64,000 nt of DNA from Clostridium_AQ sp900552125 (lineage in GTDB: Bacteria; Bacillota_I; Bacilli_A; Erysipelotrichales; Erysipelotrichaceae): assembly GCA_037892765.1 (NCBI GenBank), contig JBBKBW010000010.1; one strand, 5' to 3'. Position numbers and translations under genes: made by a program. This document shows positions 1 through 8,618 of this stretch, piece after piece. The notes beneath the pieces are model-generated. The model did not search any database. It was not told where the DNA came from and saw only the letters and a program-made list of their open reading frames with translations. Within the stretch, counting starts at the first letter, position 1; each line of letters starts with the position of its first letter.

Positions 1-241
1 TTTTTCTTTAATGCAATAAGCTTTTTTGTTTAATAAACAGGTGTAAAATGTCATGTTTTTTATAAAAATATTCATTCACTTTTTCTTTGTTTATCCTTAT
101 ATATATAGTGTTTTTTTAATTTTATAAAAAAACATCTTATTTCTATTCAAATGTTTAATATTAGTAAACAAAAAAATTTATAAAAAAAATTAACTTTATT
201 TTATGGTAAATGAAAAATCATAGATTTTGAGGGATTTGGAT
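1..241. other. AT-rich intergenic stretch at window edge
   Basis: Very AT-rich sequence with many A and T runs before the convergent end of the SDR gene. I see no ORF with a ribosome binding site and no clear hairpin apart from the terminator at its right edge. A gene running into the window from the left would have ended before this stretch. Confidence 0.5.
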
Positions 242-274
242 AAAAAAAGAAGTACCATAAATGATACTTTCTTG
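242..274 (-). terminator. Probable terminator of the SDR gene
   Basis: On the minus strand an imperfect hairpin (arms near 249-256 and 263-270, one mismatch) is followed by a run of seven U (plus-strand A at 242-248), just after the stop codon of the SDR gene. Confidence 0.5.
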
Positions 275-280
275 GATGTG

Positions 281-1018
281 TTAGATGCTGTATCCGCCGT
301 CTAATGGAATACATGCACCAGTGATATAATTGGAAGAATAGCTGCATAATAATAAAATCAATCCATCTAAATCCTGCCAGGTTCCCCAGCGTTTTGCAGG
401 GATACTTTGTAGTATCTGCTGTTTATCAGTACCTTCCTGTAGGCGATTTCCTTCATCCATAAATCCTAATGTAATGGCATTGATTTGAATGTTTTGTGAA
501 GCAAATTCGTGTGCCATATATTTTGTCATTGCTTCAATTGCCCCTTTGCTGGTGTAATACGCGCAATAATCAGTTGTATCATAGGGCTGGATACCGCTGG
601 CATTGATGATCTTGCCTCCGGTTTCTTGTTTTAATAATTGAAGAATAAAAGCTTGTGAAAGTGTAAATGCCGCTGTAACATTAATATCCATGGCAGTTTG
701 AAATGCCTGTCTAGATAAAGTTAAGGTATTTTCTTTTTTTAAGATACCTGCAAAATTTAATAAGATATCCACATGCCCATAGGCTGCTAGGACTTCTTTC
801 ATTAAGGTGTGAATATTGCCGGGTGTTGTTAGGGATATTTGTGCAGAATGATATTTTCTGCCTAAAGCTTCTACTTTCTTCTGTAATTCATCATCGTCTC
901 CAATGCTGACACCAAATATATCTGCGCCTGATTTCGCGAGTGCAATAACGCAGGCATAGCCTAATCCTTGTGAACAGCCGCTGACTAATGCGACTTTTCC
1001 TTGTAAGTTAAGTTCCAT
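281..1018 (-). CDS. SDR family oxidoreductase (KduD/FabG-like)
   Basis: A 245-residue classical short-chain dehydrogenase, the usual family length. The N-terminal Rossmann cofactor motif is SGCSQGLGYA (TGxxxGxG type, residues about 14-23). The catalytic Tyr-Lys pair is in YYTSKGA, and the protein ends with the common GACIPLDGGYSI signature. Family knowledge: NAD(P)H-dependent interconversion of hydroxyl and keto groups; the overall look is closest to gluconate 5-dehydrogenase/2-deoxy-D-gluconate 3-dehydrogenase (KduD), but substrate cannot be read from sequence. It lies 57 bp downstream of the MerR gene on the same strand, so co-transcription is plausible. It has its own ribosome binding site (AGGAGG on the minus strand near 1025-1030). 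The substrate assignment is weak. Confidence 0.85.
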   Translation of the reverse strand: MELNLQGKVALVSGCSQGLGYACVIALAKSGADIFGVSIGDDDELQKKVEALGRKYHSAQISLTTPGNIHTLMKEVLAAYGHVDILLNFAGILKKENTLTLSRQAFQTAMDINVTAAFTLSQAFILQLLKQETGGKIINASGIQPYDTTDYCAYYTSKGAIEAMTKYMAHEFASQNIQINAITLGFMDEGNRLQEGTDKQQILQSIPAKRWGTWQDLDGLILLLCSYSSNYITGACIPLDGGYSI

Positions 1019-1075
1019 TTCATAATCCTCCTATTATTGGTAGTATGAGAGGATACTTTATCTTTATACAAGGTA

Positions 1076-1888
1076 TTATAGAATTTCCATACGAATATGA
1101 GTTACATACTTATTGTGGTCCTTTTGTGCAATTTCGGCTATCAGATATTCTTCGTAAGCAAAGGTACCTAAAGTTATCTGATGTTTCTCGGCATATTCCA
1201 GCATGCGCTGATAAGTTTTTTGAATAGTGTCATAAGGACCGTTGTGCCATCCGCATAGATAATAGCCTTTTTTACGAATATGTGTATTTTTTTGAATGTC
1301 ATGGTCAATTATCATAAATAAATGAGAAAAGTTGGAATATTCTTGTTTCCTTATATTATCGATTTTGATCATACAGCCAACGGATTCCTGAACAAGAACA
1401 TTATTTTCCTGACAGAAATGGATATATTCCACCATAAAGGAGGCAAAGCTTTTACTTGAAGAGTTTTCTAGATCTTTACTACAAAGTAAAATTTCTTTTG
1501 GATACTCTTGAACACTAATTTCATCATAGGCATGGGTTACTGCAAATACAGTACTTTCCTTCATATAAACCATCATACGCTTTAAGGCTAATAGCTTTTG
1601 GATTTCCTGATCAACTTCTTCAAACTTTTCTTCTAGCAATTGAAGAAATAAAGCAGGAGTACGCTGTTCTAGAAAGAGTTTGATATCCTTTAAGCTCATG
1701 CCCATCTTCTTTAGCTTTAAGATAACAGAAAAAGTATCGTATTGATGGTATGAATAATAACGATAGCCATGCTCATTAACATAAATGGGAGTAAAGAGCC
1801 CAATCTCATCATAGTGAAACAGAACATGTTTTTCTACACCACAGATTTTCGCAAATTGACCAGCTGTTAAGTACTTTTCTTTTTTCAT
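1076..1888 (-). CDS. MerR family transcriptional regulator with effector-binding domain
   Basis: A 270-residue protein with an N-terminal MerR helix-turn-helix (YLTAGQFAKICGVEKHVLFHYDEIGLF, written here as YLTAGQFAKICGV then HYDEIGL), a coiled-coil dimerisation stretch around residues 75-110, and a C-terminal region of about 150 residues in the position of the GyrI-like ligand-binding domain of BmrR/TipA-type regulators. No cysteine metal-binding loop is visible, so a small organic or drug-like ligand is more likely than a metal. It is transcribed divergently from the ABC exporter pair at 1973. A perfect inverted repeat between -35 and -10 of the exporter promoter is the probable binding site, making this the activator of that operon. 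The SDR gene follows on the same strand. Confidence 0.88.
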   Translation of the reverse strand: MKKEKYLTAGQFAKICGVEKHVLFHYDEIGLFTPIYVNEHGYRYYSYHQYDTFSVILKLKKMGMSLKDIKLFLEQRTPALFLQLLEEKFEEVDQEIQKLLALKRMMVYMKESTVFAVTHAYDEISVQEYPKEILLCSKDLENSSSKSFASFMVEYIHFCQENNVLVQESVGCMIKIDNIRKQEYSNFSHLFMIIDHDIQKNTHIRKKGYYLCGWHNGPYDTIQKTYQRMLEYAEKHQITLGTFAYEEYLIAEIAQKDHNKYVTHIRMEIL

Positions 1889-1900
1889 ATGATTCTCCTC

Positions 1901-1931
1901 TTGACTATAAGGTTACCTTATAGTTTATGAT
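1901..1931 (+). promoter_or_regulatory. MerR-type promoter/operator of the ABC exporter operon
   Basis: TTGACT (1901-1906) and TATGAT (1926-1931) are separated by 19 bp, the over-long spacer typical of MerR-activated promoters. A perfect 10-bp inverted repeat with a 1-bp centre (left arm ACTATAAGGT, 1904-1913; right arm 1915-1924) fills the spacer. It sits between the merR-like gene and the exporter. That MerR proteins untwist such long spacers is established; that this one does so here is inferred. Confidence 0.8.
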
Positions 1932-1972
1932 AATATGGCTTCGAGATTACGTCAAGAAAGGAAGGGATATTT

Positions 1973-3703
1973 TTGAAACTGATTTTACATTATTTAAAAC
2001 GATATAAAAAATTATTTATTGTCAATGTCATTTCGGTATTTGGCTTTGCCTTAGTGGAACTAGGTATACCTACCATTATTGCCGATATGCTTGATGTTGG
2101 AGTCGGTAATGCGGATACGAATTATCTAATACGAATGGGAATTATTCTTGGGATTATTTCCATTATTGGTGTAAGTATGACAATTTTATTGGGATATTGT
2201 TGTGCAAAAATTTCTACAGCGATTACAAGAGATATTCGAAATGATATCTTTACCCATGCACAGACATTTACAGCTTATGAGTTTAATCAATTTGGTATAT
2301 CATCTATGATTACTCGTACCAATAATGATGCTTTTCAAATTCAGATGTTTGTGAATGTTCTACTTAGAACTGCATTAATGACACCAATCATGTTTATCGC
2401 AAGTTTTGTGATGACCGCAAGAGCTTCACTTCCTTTAAGCGGTATTATTGCGATTACGATTCCTTTGATTATTTTAGGAGTGACGATTGTTGCGAAAATC
2501 AGTAAGCCAATATCAGAAAACCAGCAAAGCAAGCTAGATGGATTAAACCGTATTTCGCGTGAAAACTTAAGCGGTATTCGTGTTATCCGTGCTTTTGATA
2601 ATGATGCTTATGAACAAAAACGTTTTGATCATACTAATGAAGAGTTTGCGGGATATTCTAAACGTTTGTTTAAGGTCATGATGATGACTTCACCAATTTT
2701 CTTTTTATTGATGAATGTGGCAGGATTATGTATTTATTATGTTGCCTCCATCTTGATTCAGAATGGTAATCTTACATTAGGACAGCTGGTTGCGTTTAAT
2801 GATTATTTATTCCATGCGATGTTTTCTATCATGTTATTCTGTACAGTATTTATGATGTATCCACGTGCTGCAGTAAGCGCAGGGCGTATCAAAGAAGTAT
2901 TAGATACGAAACCTTTGATTCGTAATACTGGTAAAACTACAGAAAATAAAAAGGAAGGAACAATTTGTTTTGATCATGTAACATTTGTTTATCCTGATGG
3001 AGAAGAACCAGTACTGAAAGATGTTAATTTTACAGCGAAAAAAGGTGAAACAATTGCCTTTATTGGTAGTACAGGTTCTGGAAAAAGTACATTAGTAAAT
3101 CTGATACCTAGATTTTATGATGTGAGTGAAGGTGCAATTTTATTAGATGGTATTGATATTCGTGAATATGATATTTTTGAACTTCGTTCTCGTCTTGGTG
3201 TTATTCCACAGAAGGCTTTCTTATTCCATGGCACAATAGCGGATAATATTCGTTTTGGGAAACCGGATGCAACGATGGAAGAAGTAGAACATGCGGCTAA
3301 GGTTGCCCAGGCATATGATTTTATCATGGAGAAAGATCATGGCTTTGAGGAAGAAATTACAGAGAGTGCAACGAATATTTCAGGCGGACAGAAACAACGT
3401 TTATCTATTGCGCGTGCATTAGTAAGAAAACCAGATGTTTATGTGTTTGATGATTCTTTCTCAGCTTTAGACTTTAAGACGGATGCGATTTTACGTAAAG
3501 AGTTGAAGAAGGAAACTAAAGATGCCATTGTCATGGTAGTTGCCCAGCGTATTTCCAGCATCATGGATGCGGATCAGATTATTGTGTTAAATGAAGGTAA
3601 TGTAGTTGGAAAAGGTACGCATAAGGAATTATTGAAAAATTGTGATATTTATCGAGAAATTGCATTATCTCAGTTAAGTGAGGAGGAATTGTCTCATGAA
3701 TAG
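1973..3703 (+). CDS. ABC exporter half-transporter, subunit 1 (degenerate ATPase site)
   Basis: A 576-residue type I ABC exporter: six membrane segments in residues 1-300, then a nucleotide-binding domain with Walker A GSTGSGKST, signature NISGGQKQR and Walker B VYVFDDSFSALD. The residue after the Walker B Asp is Asp rather than the catalytic Glu, which marks the weak site of a heterodimer. The start is TTG at 1973 behind GAAAGGAAGGG. It overlaps the second half-transporter by 8 bp, so the two are translationally coupled and probably assemble as a heterodimer. Likely substrates are drugs, lipids or peptides; the MerR-type promoter suggests an inducible efflux function, which is inference. Confidence 0.9.
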   Translation: MKLILHYLKRYKKLFIVNVISVFGFALVELGIPTIIADMLDVGVGNADTNYLIRMGIILGIISIIGVSMTILLGYCCAKISTAITRDIRNDIFTHAQTFTAYEFNQFGISSMITRTNNDAFQIQMFVNVLLRTALMTPIMFIASFVMTARASLPLSGIIAITIPLIILGVTIVAKISKPISENQQSKLDGLNRISRENLSGIRVIRAFDNDAYEQKRFDHTNEEFAGYSKRLFKVMMMTSPIFFLLMNVAGLCIYYVASILIQNGNLTLGQLVAFNDYLFHAMFSIMLFCTVFMMYPRAAVSAGRIKEVLDTKPLIRNTGKTTENKKEGTICFDHVTFVYPDGEEPVLKDVNFTAKKGETIAFIGSTGSGKSTLVNLIPRFYDVSEGAILLDGIDIREYDIFELRSRLGVIPQKAFLFHGTIADNIRFGKPDATMEEVEHAAKVAQAYDFIMEKDHGFEEEITESATNISGGQKQRLSIARALVRKPDVYVFDDSFSALDFKTDAILRKELKKETKDAIVMVVAQRISSIMDADQIIVLNEGNVVGKGTHKELLKNCDIYREIALSQLSEEELSHE

Positions 3704-5477
3704 AAAATTATCATCTATAAAAAGAGTCATTTCCGGTATGAAACCATTTATTTCACCTTATAAATGGCAGCTGATGGGAGCCCTTTTCATGGCAGTTGTC
3801 AGTGTTGTGACAATGGTGGCAGCACCTAGTGTTGAGGCGATGATCACTACTCAATTACAACATGATTTAGCCAATGCGGAGGCACTTGGAAAATTACAGA
3901 TCAGTTTTAATGAAATAACAAAAATCATGTTATTACTGATATTTATCTATTTAGTTAAAACGTTAGCACAGGTTTTTGCGGTAATCTGGCTTACGAATGC
4001 TATACAAGATGCGATGAAGGATTTACGAAATGCATTACAGAATAAAATTCGTCGTCTGCCAGTGCGATATTTTGATAACCATGCCTTTGGCGATGTGTTA
4101 AGTCGTATAACAAATGACGTAGATGCTATTAGTAATGCACTGCAGCAGAGCTTTATGAATGTCATGACTGGTACATTAACGATTATTTTAGCATTGATCA
4201 TGATGATTCGCATTAATGTTTTAATGGCTGCTATTGCATTTTTGATTATTCCATTATCATTGCTGATCACAAGTATTATCGTTCGTCATTCGCAGAAGCG
4301 ATTTAGAGCACAGCAGAATGCATTGGGTGCATTAAATGGCGCAATTACGGAAATGTATAGTGGTTATAATGAAATCTTATTGTATAATAAGCAAGAAGAT
4401 TCTATAGAAAAGTTTAAAAAATTAAATGAAGAATTACGTATGAATGCCAGCATGGCACAGTTTGTATCTAGTGCCATTAGTCCCTTAAACTCATTAGTAA
4501 CCTATTTAACGATTGGAACTGTTGCCGTTGTTGGGACAATGCAGATTTTACAGGGAAATATAACAGTAGGTAATTTACAGGCCTTTATACGTTATATCTG
4601 GCAGGTAAATGATCCATTGAATCAGATTTCTTCACTATCTTCACAGATTCAGGCAGCATTTGCGGCTATGGGGCGTGTTTTGGATGTATTAGAAGAAGAG
4701 GAAGAAGTGCCAGAATTAGAACCTGCAAAACATATTGAGAATGTAAAAGGAAATGTATCTTTTTCCCATGTACGATTTGGTTATGGAGAAGAAGATCTGA
4801 TGAAAGATTTAAATGTTGAAGTGAAAAGCGGACAGATGGTCGCAATTGTTGGACCAACCGGAGCCGGTAAAACAACATTAATTAATTTGTTGTTACGTTT
4901 CTACGATGTCAAAGGTGGAAGTATTTCCATTGATGGTGTCGATATTCGTGATATGAAACGTGGAGAATTGCGTGATATGTTTGGTATGGTACTTCAGGAC
5001 ACATGGTTATTCTCCGGAAGTATTTATGATAACATTCGATATGGACGTTTAGATGCTCGTAAAGATGAAATCATCGAAGCAGCAAAAATGGCTAATGTGC
5101 ATCACTTTATTCGTACGCTTCCTGATGGATATCATTCTATTATTAATGAAGAAGCAAATAATGTTTCACAGGGTGAAAAACAGTTATTGACGATTGCAAG
5201 AGCAATCCTAAAAAATCCAAAAATCTTAATTCTAGATGAAGCAACTTCATCCGTTGATACACGATTGGAAAAAATGCTGCAGGAGGCAATGCATCGTGTT
5301 ATGGAAGGTCGAACAAGCTTTGTGATTGCACATCGTTTATCTACAATTCGTAGTGCTGATTTAATTCTAGTTATTAATAATGGTGATATTGTAGAACAAG
5401 GAACACACGAAGAATTGATGGCACGTAAAGGCTATTATGAAAAACTATATAATTCACAGTTTGCAACACAGGAATAA
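3696..5477 (+). CDS. ABC exporter half-transporter, subunit 2 (canonical Walker B)
   Basis: A type I ABC exporter half of 593 residues from ATG 3696. This start is preferred over GTG 3678 because AGGAGG (3681-3686) lies 9 nt ahead of it. Six membrane segments are followed by Walker A GPTGAGKTT, an altered signature NVSQGEKQ and a canonical Walker B ILILDEATSSVD. In a heterodimer the ATP sites are shared. One site would use this Walker B Glu with the intact SGGQ of subunit 1; the other would combine Asp from subunit 1 with this altered SQGE. The match between the two defects supports the pairing. A terminator follows at 5536. Substrate is unknown; multidrug efflux is the default guess. Confidence 0.9.
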   Translation: MNRKLSSIKRVISGMKPFISPYKWQLMGALFMAVVSVVTMVAAPSVEAMITTQLQHDLANAEALGKLQISFNEITKIMLLLIFIYLVKTLAQVFAVIWLTNAIQDAMKDLRNALQNKIRRLPVRYFDNHAFGDVLSRITNDVDAISNALQQSFMNVMTGTLTIILALIMMIRINVLMAAIAFLIIPLSLLITSIIVRHSQKRFRAQQNALGALNGAITEMYSGYNEILLYNKQEDSIEKFKKLNEELRMNASMAQFVSSAISPLNSLVTYLTIGTVAVVGTMQILQGNITVGNLQAFIRYIWQVNDPLNQISSLSSQIQAAFAAMGRVLDVLEEEEEVPELEPAKHIENVKGNVSFSHVRFGYGEEDLMKDLNVEVKSGQMVAIVGPTGAGKTTLINLLLRFYDVKGGSISIDGVDIRDMKRGELRDMFGMVLQDTWLFSGSIYDNIRYGRLDARKDEIIEAAKMANVHHFIRTLPDGYHSIINEEANNVSQGEKQLLTIARAILKNPKILILDEATSSVDTRLEKMLQEAMHRVMEGRTSFVIAHRLSTIRSADLILVINNGDIVEQGTHEELMARKGYYEKLYNSQFATQE

Positions 5478-5535
5478 AGGATAAATTAAAAAGCACTTGA
5501 AGGGCAATGTCATTAAGCTAATAAATTGACATCCG

Positions 5536-5566
5536 AAGGCAACGAAATAATAGTTGCCTTTTTTTT
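5536..5566 (+). terminator. Terminator after the ABC exporter operon
   Basis: AAGGCAAC (5536-5543) and GTTGCCTT (5553-5560) form a perfect 8-bp stem with a 9-nt loop, followed by a run of T. Confidence 0.8.
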
Positions 5567-5573
5567 ATGAAAA

Positions 5574-5828
5574 ATGTTTAAGAGTGACACTAAAAAATTG
5601 ATAGCAGAAAAGCAGAATTTTCTATTTGATTTTGAAAAAGATTTTACACGTTTTGTACCTTTGGGTTTCGTTTCAATCATAGAAATGATCATATATTTGG
5701 AGTGTGGATTAATTAGGGAAGAATTTCTCAAATATTATGATTTTCATCCTAAAACTATTACTGCTTTCGCTTTACTTCATAATTATTGTTTATCAAAATA
5801 TTCAGTTTCAATACTGTTGTTTTCATAA
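5574..5828 (+). pseudogene. Remnant of an IS4-type transposase, N-terminal part
   Basis: An 84-codon reading frame whose text resembles the N-terminus of IS4-family transposases of Firmicutes. That family begins with a KDFTR-type motif, a hydrophobic stretch, then an EL..YF.F motif and an SAF.QQR motif. Here KDFTRFVPLGF, EEFLKYYDFH and ITAFALLHN sit in matching order, but the conserved RKL and QQR residues are lost and the frame stops where the DDE catalytic part should begin. There is no convincing ribosome binding site. The stem-loop sequence just upstream (5497-5566) may belong to the element end. The identification rests on remembered family motifs and is moderate. Confidence 0.45.
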
Positions 5829-5841
5829 TCATCAGAAACAA

Positions 5842-5880
5842 AACCAGAAGCTTTTGATGCATCACATCATACTTCTGGTT
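5842..5880 (+). terminator. Hairpin, possible terminator or IS end
   Basis: AACCAGAAG (5842-5850) and CTTCTGGTT (5872-5880) are perfect inverted repeats, with an inner GATG/CATC. There is no good T run on the plus strand, so it may instead be the end structure of the decayed element. Confidence 0.4.
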
Positions 5881-6068
5881 AACTTAAGTTATTAACTTGA
5901 TAAGACTATATATAATACTCTCTTTTTTTTATGAAGTCAATAAAAAACTAAGTTTTTGTAGATTTTTTTATATAATGTGTTATACTAACCTTGAGAATAG
6001 GAGAAATCTTTAGTTAAAAATTGTATGCAAATATAAAAGGTTATTATGCTAATGAAAGGAGATTCATT

Positions 6069-6290
6069 ATGAGCAATATGAGAATTAGTCTTTCTTTTAG
6101 ACAGGGATTGAATTTTTCAAAATGTTTATTTGGAAAAAGAGCTACAACATATGATGATTCTGTATTAAATGATAGCGTTGATATAGCGTGGAAAAGAACA
6201 GGGGATTATTTGAGGGAGGAATTGATTGACTATGAAAGAGGAAAATATAGAAAATCCAAAAAAGGGCTTAAATATGTCACAAGAAGATGA
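6069..6290 (+). CDS. Small protein of unknown function upstream of the DUF2335 gene
   Basis: A 73-residue reading frame from ATG 6069 with a good ribosome binding site (GAAAGGAG, 8 nt upstream). A longer in-frame start at 6021 has none. The protein is basic at the C-terminus (KYRKSKKGLKYVTRR) and has no membrane segment or recognisable domain. Its 3' end overlaps the start of the DUF2335 frame by about 59 bp, so the two are probably co-expressed. I do not recognise the family. Confidence 0.55.
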   Translation: MSNMRISLSFRQGLNFSKCLFGKRATTYDDSVLNDSVDIAWKRTGDYLREELIDYERGKYRKSKKGLKYVTRR

Positions 6291-6752
6291 TTCTAATTTT
6301 TTAGATGTGGATGAGAATGCTCCTGATTATATAAAAAATGCAAATGATATTCTTGAAAAGCTTAAGCCTGAGGAAAAGGAAGCTGTTATACAAATAGCTG
6401 AATATAAGTTTAGTGGTCCTATTCCACACCCAAGTATTTTAGCTGGGTATAATAAAATAGACCCTGGAATTGCTGATAGAATTGTTAAAATGGCTGAGAA
6501 AGAACAAGAAGCTGTTATTGAACATAGAAAAAGTATTTTGAAATTACAAGGTAGAGATTATTTACTTGGAGCAGTTTTTTTGTTTATTATTGTTATTACT
6601 ACGATATAATAATAGGGGCTATTTTAATTGCTATTGGTAAAAATTTTGGAGGGTGGGCTTCATTACTAGTTGGAATAGGCATGATTGTTAGATTGTTTCT
6701 AACTAAAGGTAAAGAAGATGTAAAAAAAGAAAATAAATCGAACACCCAATGA
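6232..6752 (+). pseudogene. DUF2335 membrane protein, frameshifted
   Basis: The first frame (6232-6609) encodes the DUF2335 signature: FSGPIPHPSILAGYNKIDPG, then RIVKMAEKEQEAVIEHRKS, followed by the first membrane segment (LLGAVFLFIIVIT). It stops at 6609. The missing second membrane segment continues in another frame from about 6600 to 6752 (GAILIAIGKNFGGWASLLVGIG then MIVRLFL), ending at TGA 6750. A single-base change near 6598-6606 would restore a protein of about 170 residues, the family's usual size with two transmembrane helices at the C-terminus. DUF2335 proteins have no firmly known function. ATG 6232 is preferred over TTG 6226 because GGGAGGA lies 11 nt upstream. It could be a recent mutation or a sequencing error. 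Confidence 0.65.
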
Positions 6753-6821
6753 GGCAAAGACGTTAAATAATAAATTAGTATCCGCAAGTGTTTTAACGAA
6801 ATAAAAAGCTGTATTAAGAAA

Positions 6822-6870
6822 AAAGGCAATGCTCAGTATGGATAAACTACTCATAAGCATTGCCTTTTTT
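6822..6870 (+). terminator. Terminator
   Basis: AAAGGCAATGCT (6822-6833) pairs with AGCATTGCCTTT, followed by a T run to 6870. It lies about 70 bp after the restored DUF2335 stop. Confidence 0.8.
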
Positions 6871-7437
6871 GATATAATTAGATTATGGAAAACACGACTT
6901 TTATACAATCTAATTACAGTAATGATTATAACGCATTTCAGTAATCTTCTATACTAAATTCAGATATAAAATTGATAAAATCGAAATGATTGTCTCTTTT
7001 TTTAGGGCAATACAAGAAGTGAATTTGTATAAATATCTGAAAAGAAAAAGTTGTTGAGGTAAAAAGGGATATCGCAGATAACTTATAATATGTGATTAAA
7101 ATGAGATTAATTTTATGTGCGAATAAACCTTTTCATATATTTTGTGACATAATTATGAAAGCAGTTGATGAGACAAAAAAGATGTGCTAGCACACATCCT
7201 TTTTCCATTCTTATAAATATAAGAATAAATATTTACTGTTGTCATCCTGACACCTATATTATACAACATAAAATATAAATGTAAAGGACATTACTCCACT
7301 TGCGAGTATGACGAAAATACGGTATAGTATTTAGGAAGATAACTATAATAAGTTAAATCTTTATTATCTTTTGTAACCTTTTTGTATTCACAACATATAA
7401 TTGCATAAACTATGATAAAAATAATGGAGGAATGTTG
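6871..7437. other. Intergenic region, about 570 bp, no gene seen
   Basis: No reading frame with a ribosome binding site is visible. It contains one terminator-like hairpin at 7178-7205. A TGTGACA heptamer at 7143-7149 lacks the second heptamer and -10 box of the sites described in the biofilm locus. AT-rich sequence just before 7438 probably carries the promoter of the next operon. Confidence 0.5.
7178..7205 (+). terminator. Terminator-like hairpin
   Basis: GATGTG (7181-7186) pairs with CACATC (7193-7198), flanked by an A run and a T run, so it could act in either direction. No gene ends immediately before it. Confidence 0.55.
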
Positions 7438-7800
7438 ATGAGAATTAAAAATGATAATGTTTTAGTACATTTACGTAGTTTTGGTTTTTCTTTGGAAGAA
7501 AGTAATGCACAAGGGTTTGTTCGCTGGCAGAAAGTTATTGGTAATATGATCGTTACGATTGCAAATGGACAATTTGAAAATAAAATCAGAGTATCTCTTT
7601 TACAGGACAAAGATGGACATATTCGTACAACTTATCATGATATCCTTGCTTATACAGAGTTAATCTGTTCATTACAGGATGCTGGTTTAACGGGAGAAAG
7701 CATGGGACAGGAATCATTTGAAGAAAGTGATCCGTTAGGTATCATGGATAATCCTTTAGAATCATTTCCACGTAAGCCTGAAGGCTTTATGACTATATAA
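7438..7800 (+). CDS. Hypothetical protein, first gene of a PHP/phosphatase operon
   Basis: A 120-residue soluble protein from ATG 7438, chosen over ATG 7432 because TGGAGG (7425-7430) leaves 7 nt to it and only 1 nt to the other. I recognise no domain. The N-terminal half reads like an alternating strand pattern (GNMIVTIANGQFENKIRVSL); the C-terminal third is acidic and Pro/Gly-rich. It precedes the PHP phosphatase by 14 bp and is likely in one operon with it and the following histidine phosphatase. Function unknown. Confidence 0.7.
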   Translation: MRIKNDNVLVHLRSFGFSLEESNAQGFVRWQKVIGNMIVTIANGQFENKIRVSLLQDKDGHIRTTYHDILAYTELICSLQDAGLTGESMGQESFEESDPLGIMDNPLESFPRKPEGFMTI

Positions 7801-7814
7801 TCTGGGGCAGCCAT

Positions 7815-8603
7815 ATGATTGATGGACATATACATTTAGAAAATGGACCATTGAGTACAGATTATGTAATGCAATTTGTACAGGCAGCAATCGATACAGG
7901 TTTAGATACGATTCAGATCTTAGACCATACTCATCGTTTTATTGAATTTCAGCCAATGTATGAACCTTTGAAAAAAGCATCTTTATATCAAAAAGAATGG
8001 TTTGAAAAAAAGCAGTTGGAACCTCTTCAGCATTATTATGATTTAATTGAGAATATGAAAGAAATGAAACTTCCTATTGAGGTACGTTTTGGGCTTGAAG
8101 TGTGTTATGCTCCACAGGATAAAGTCTTTTTAAAAAATATACTAGCGCAATACCCATATGATTTTCTAATTGGAAGTATTCATTCAATTGATGGCTTACT
8201 GTATGATATGAATGCATTTTCCCGGGAAATTTTATGGGATAAATTTAATACTAATCAGATATATCAGCGTTATTATGAAATTATGAAAGATATGATTAAA
8301 AGTGATTTGTTTACACAGATTGGTCATCCTGATCAATTAAAGATTTTTTACTATGAACCAGATTATGATTTAACATCTACTTATGAAGAAATAGCGAAGT
8401 TAGCAAAGCAGCATGACGTATATATGGAATCAAATACAGGCTGCCATTATCGTTATCATCATGAAGATTTAGGTACCAATGAGCAGTTTATGAAACAGCT
8501 AGTAAAATATGGAGTAAAGATTATGCCAGCTAGTGATGCACATGTACCCGAACATGTTGGCATGAATATAAAAGAGCTGTATGAAAAGCTACAGTTAAAT
8601 TAG
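7815..8603 (+). CDS. PHP-domain phosphoesterase, histidinol-phosphatase (HisK/HisJ) family
   Basis: A 262-residue PHP protein with the metal-binding motifs in order: DGHIHLE (HxH, residues 3-9), DHTHR (about 37), GLEVCY (metal-ligand Glu), GSIHS, GHPD and SDAHVPEHVG near the C-terminus. Family knowledge: trinuclear metal phosphatases that hydrolyse L-histidinol phosphate to histidinol, the penultimate step of histidine synthesis, though several act on other phosphoesters. No other his genes are nearby, and the neighbours are a hypothetical protein and a broad-specificity phosphatase. The substrate therefore cannot be fixed by context. Confidence 0.85.
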   Translation: MIDGHIHLENGPLSTDYVMQFVQAAIDTGLDTIQILDHTHRFIEFQPMYEPLKKASLYQKEWFEKKQLEPLQHYYDLIENMKEMKLPIEVRFGLEVCYAPQDKVFLKNILAQYPYDFLIGSIHSIDGLLYDMNAFSREILWDKFNTNQIYQRYYEIMKDMIKSDLFTQIGHPDQLKIFYYEPDYDLTSTYEEIAKLAKQHDVYMESNTGCHYRYHHEDLGTNEQFMKQLVKYGVKIMPASDAHVPEHVGMNIKELYEKLQLN

Positions 8604-8618
8604 CATTAGGAGTAAGAT

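Noticed and set aside
7143..7160. TGTGACA-N4-TATGAAA resembling the double-heptamer site
   Set aside because: The second heptamer lacks the AC core and no -10 box occurs at the right distance.
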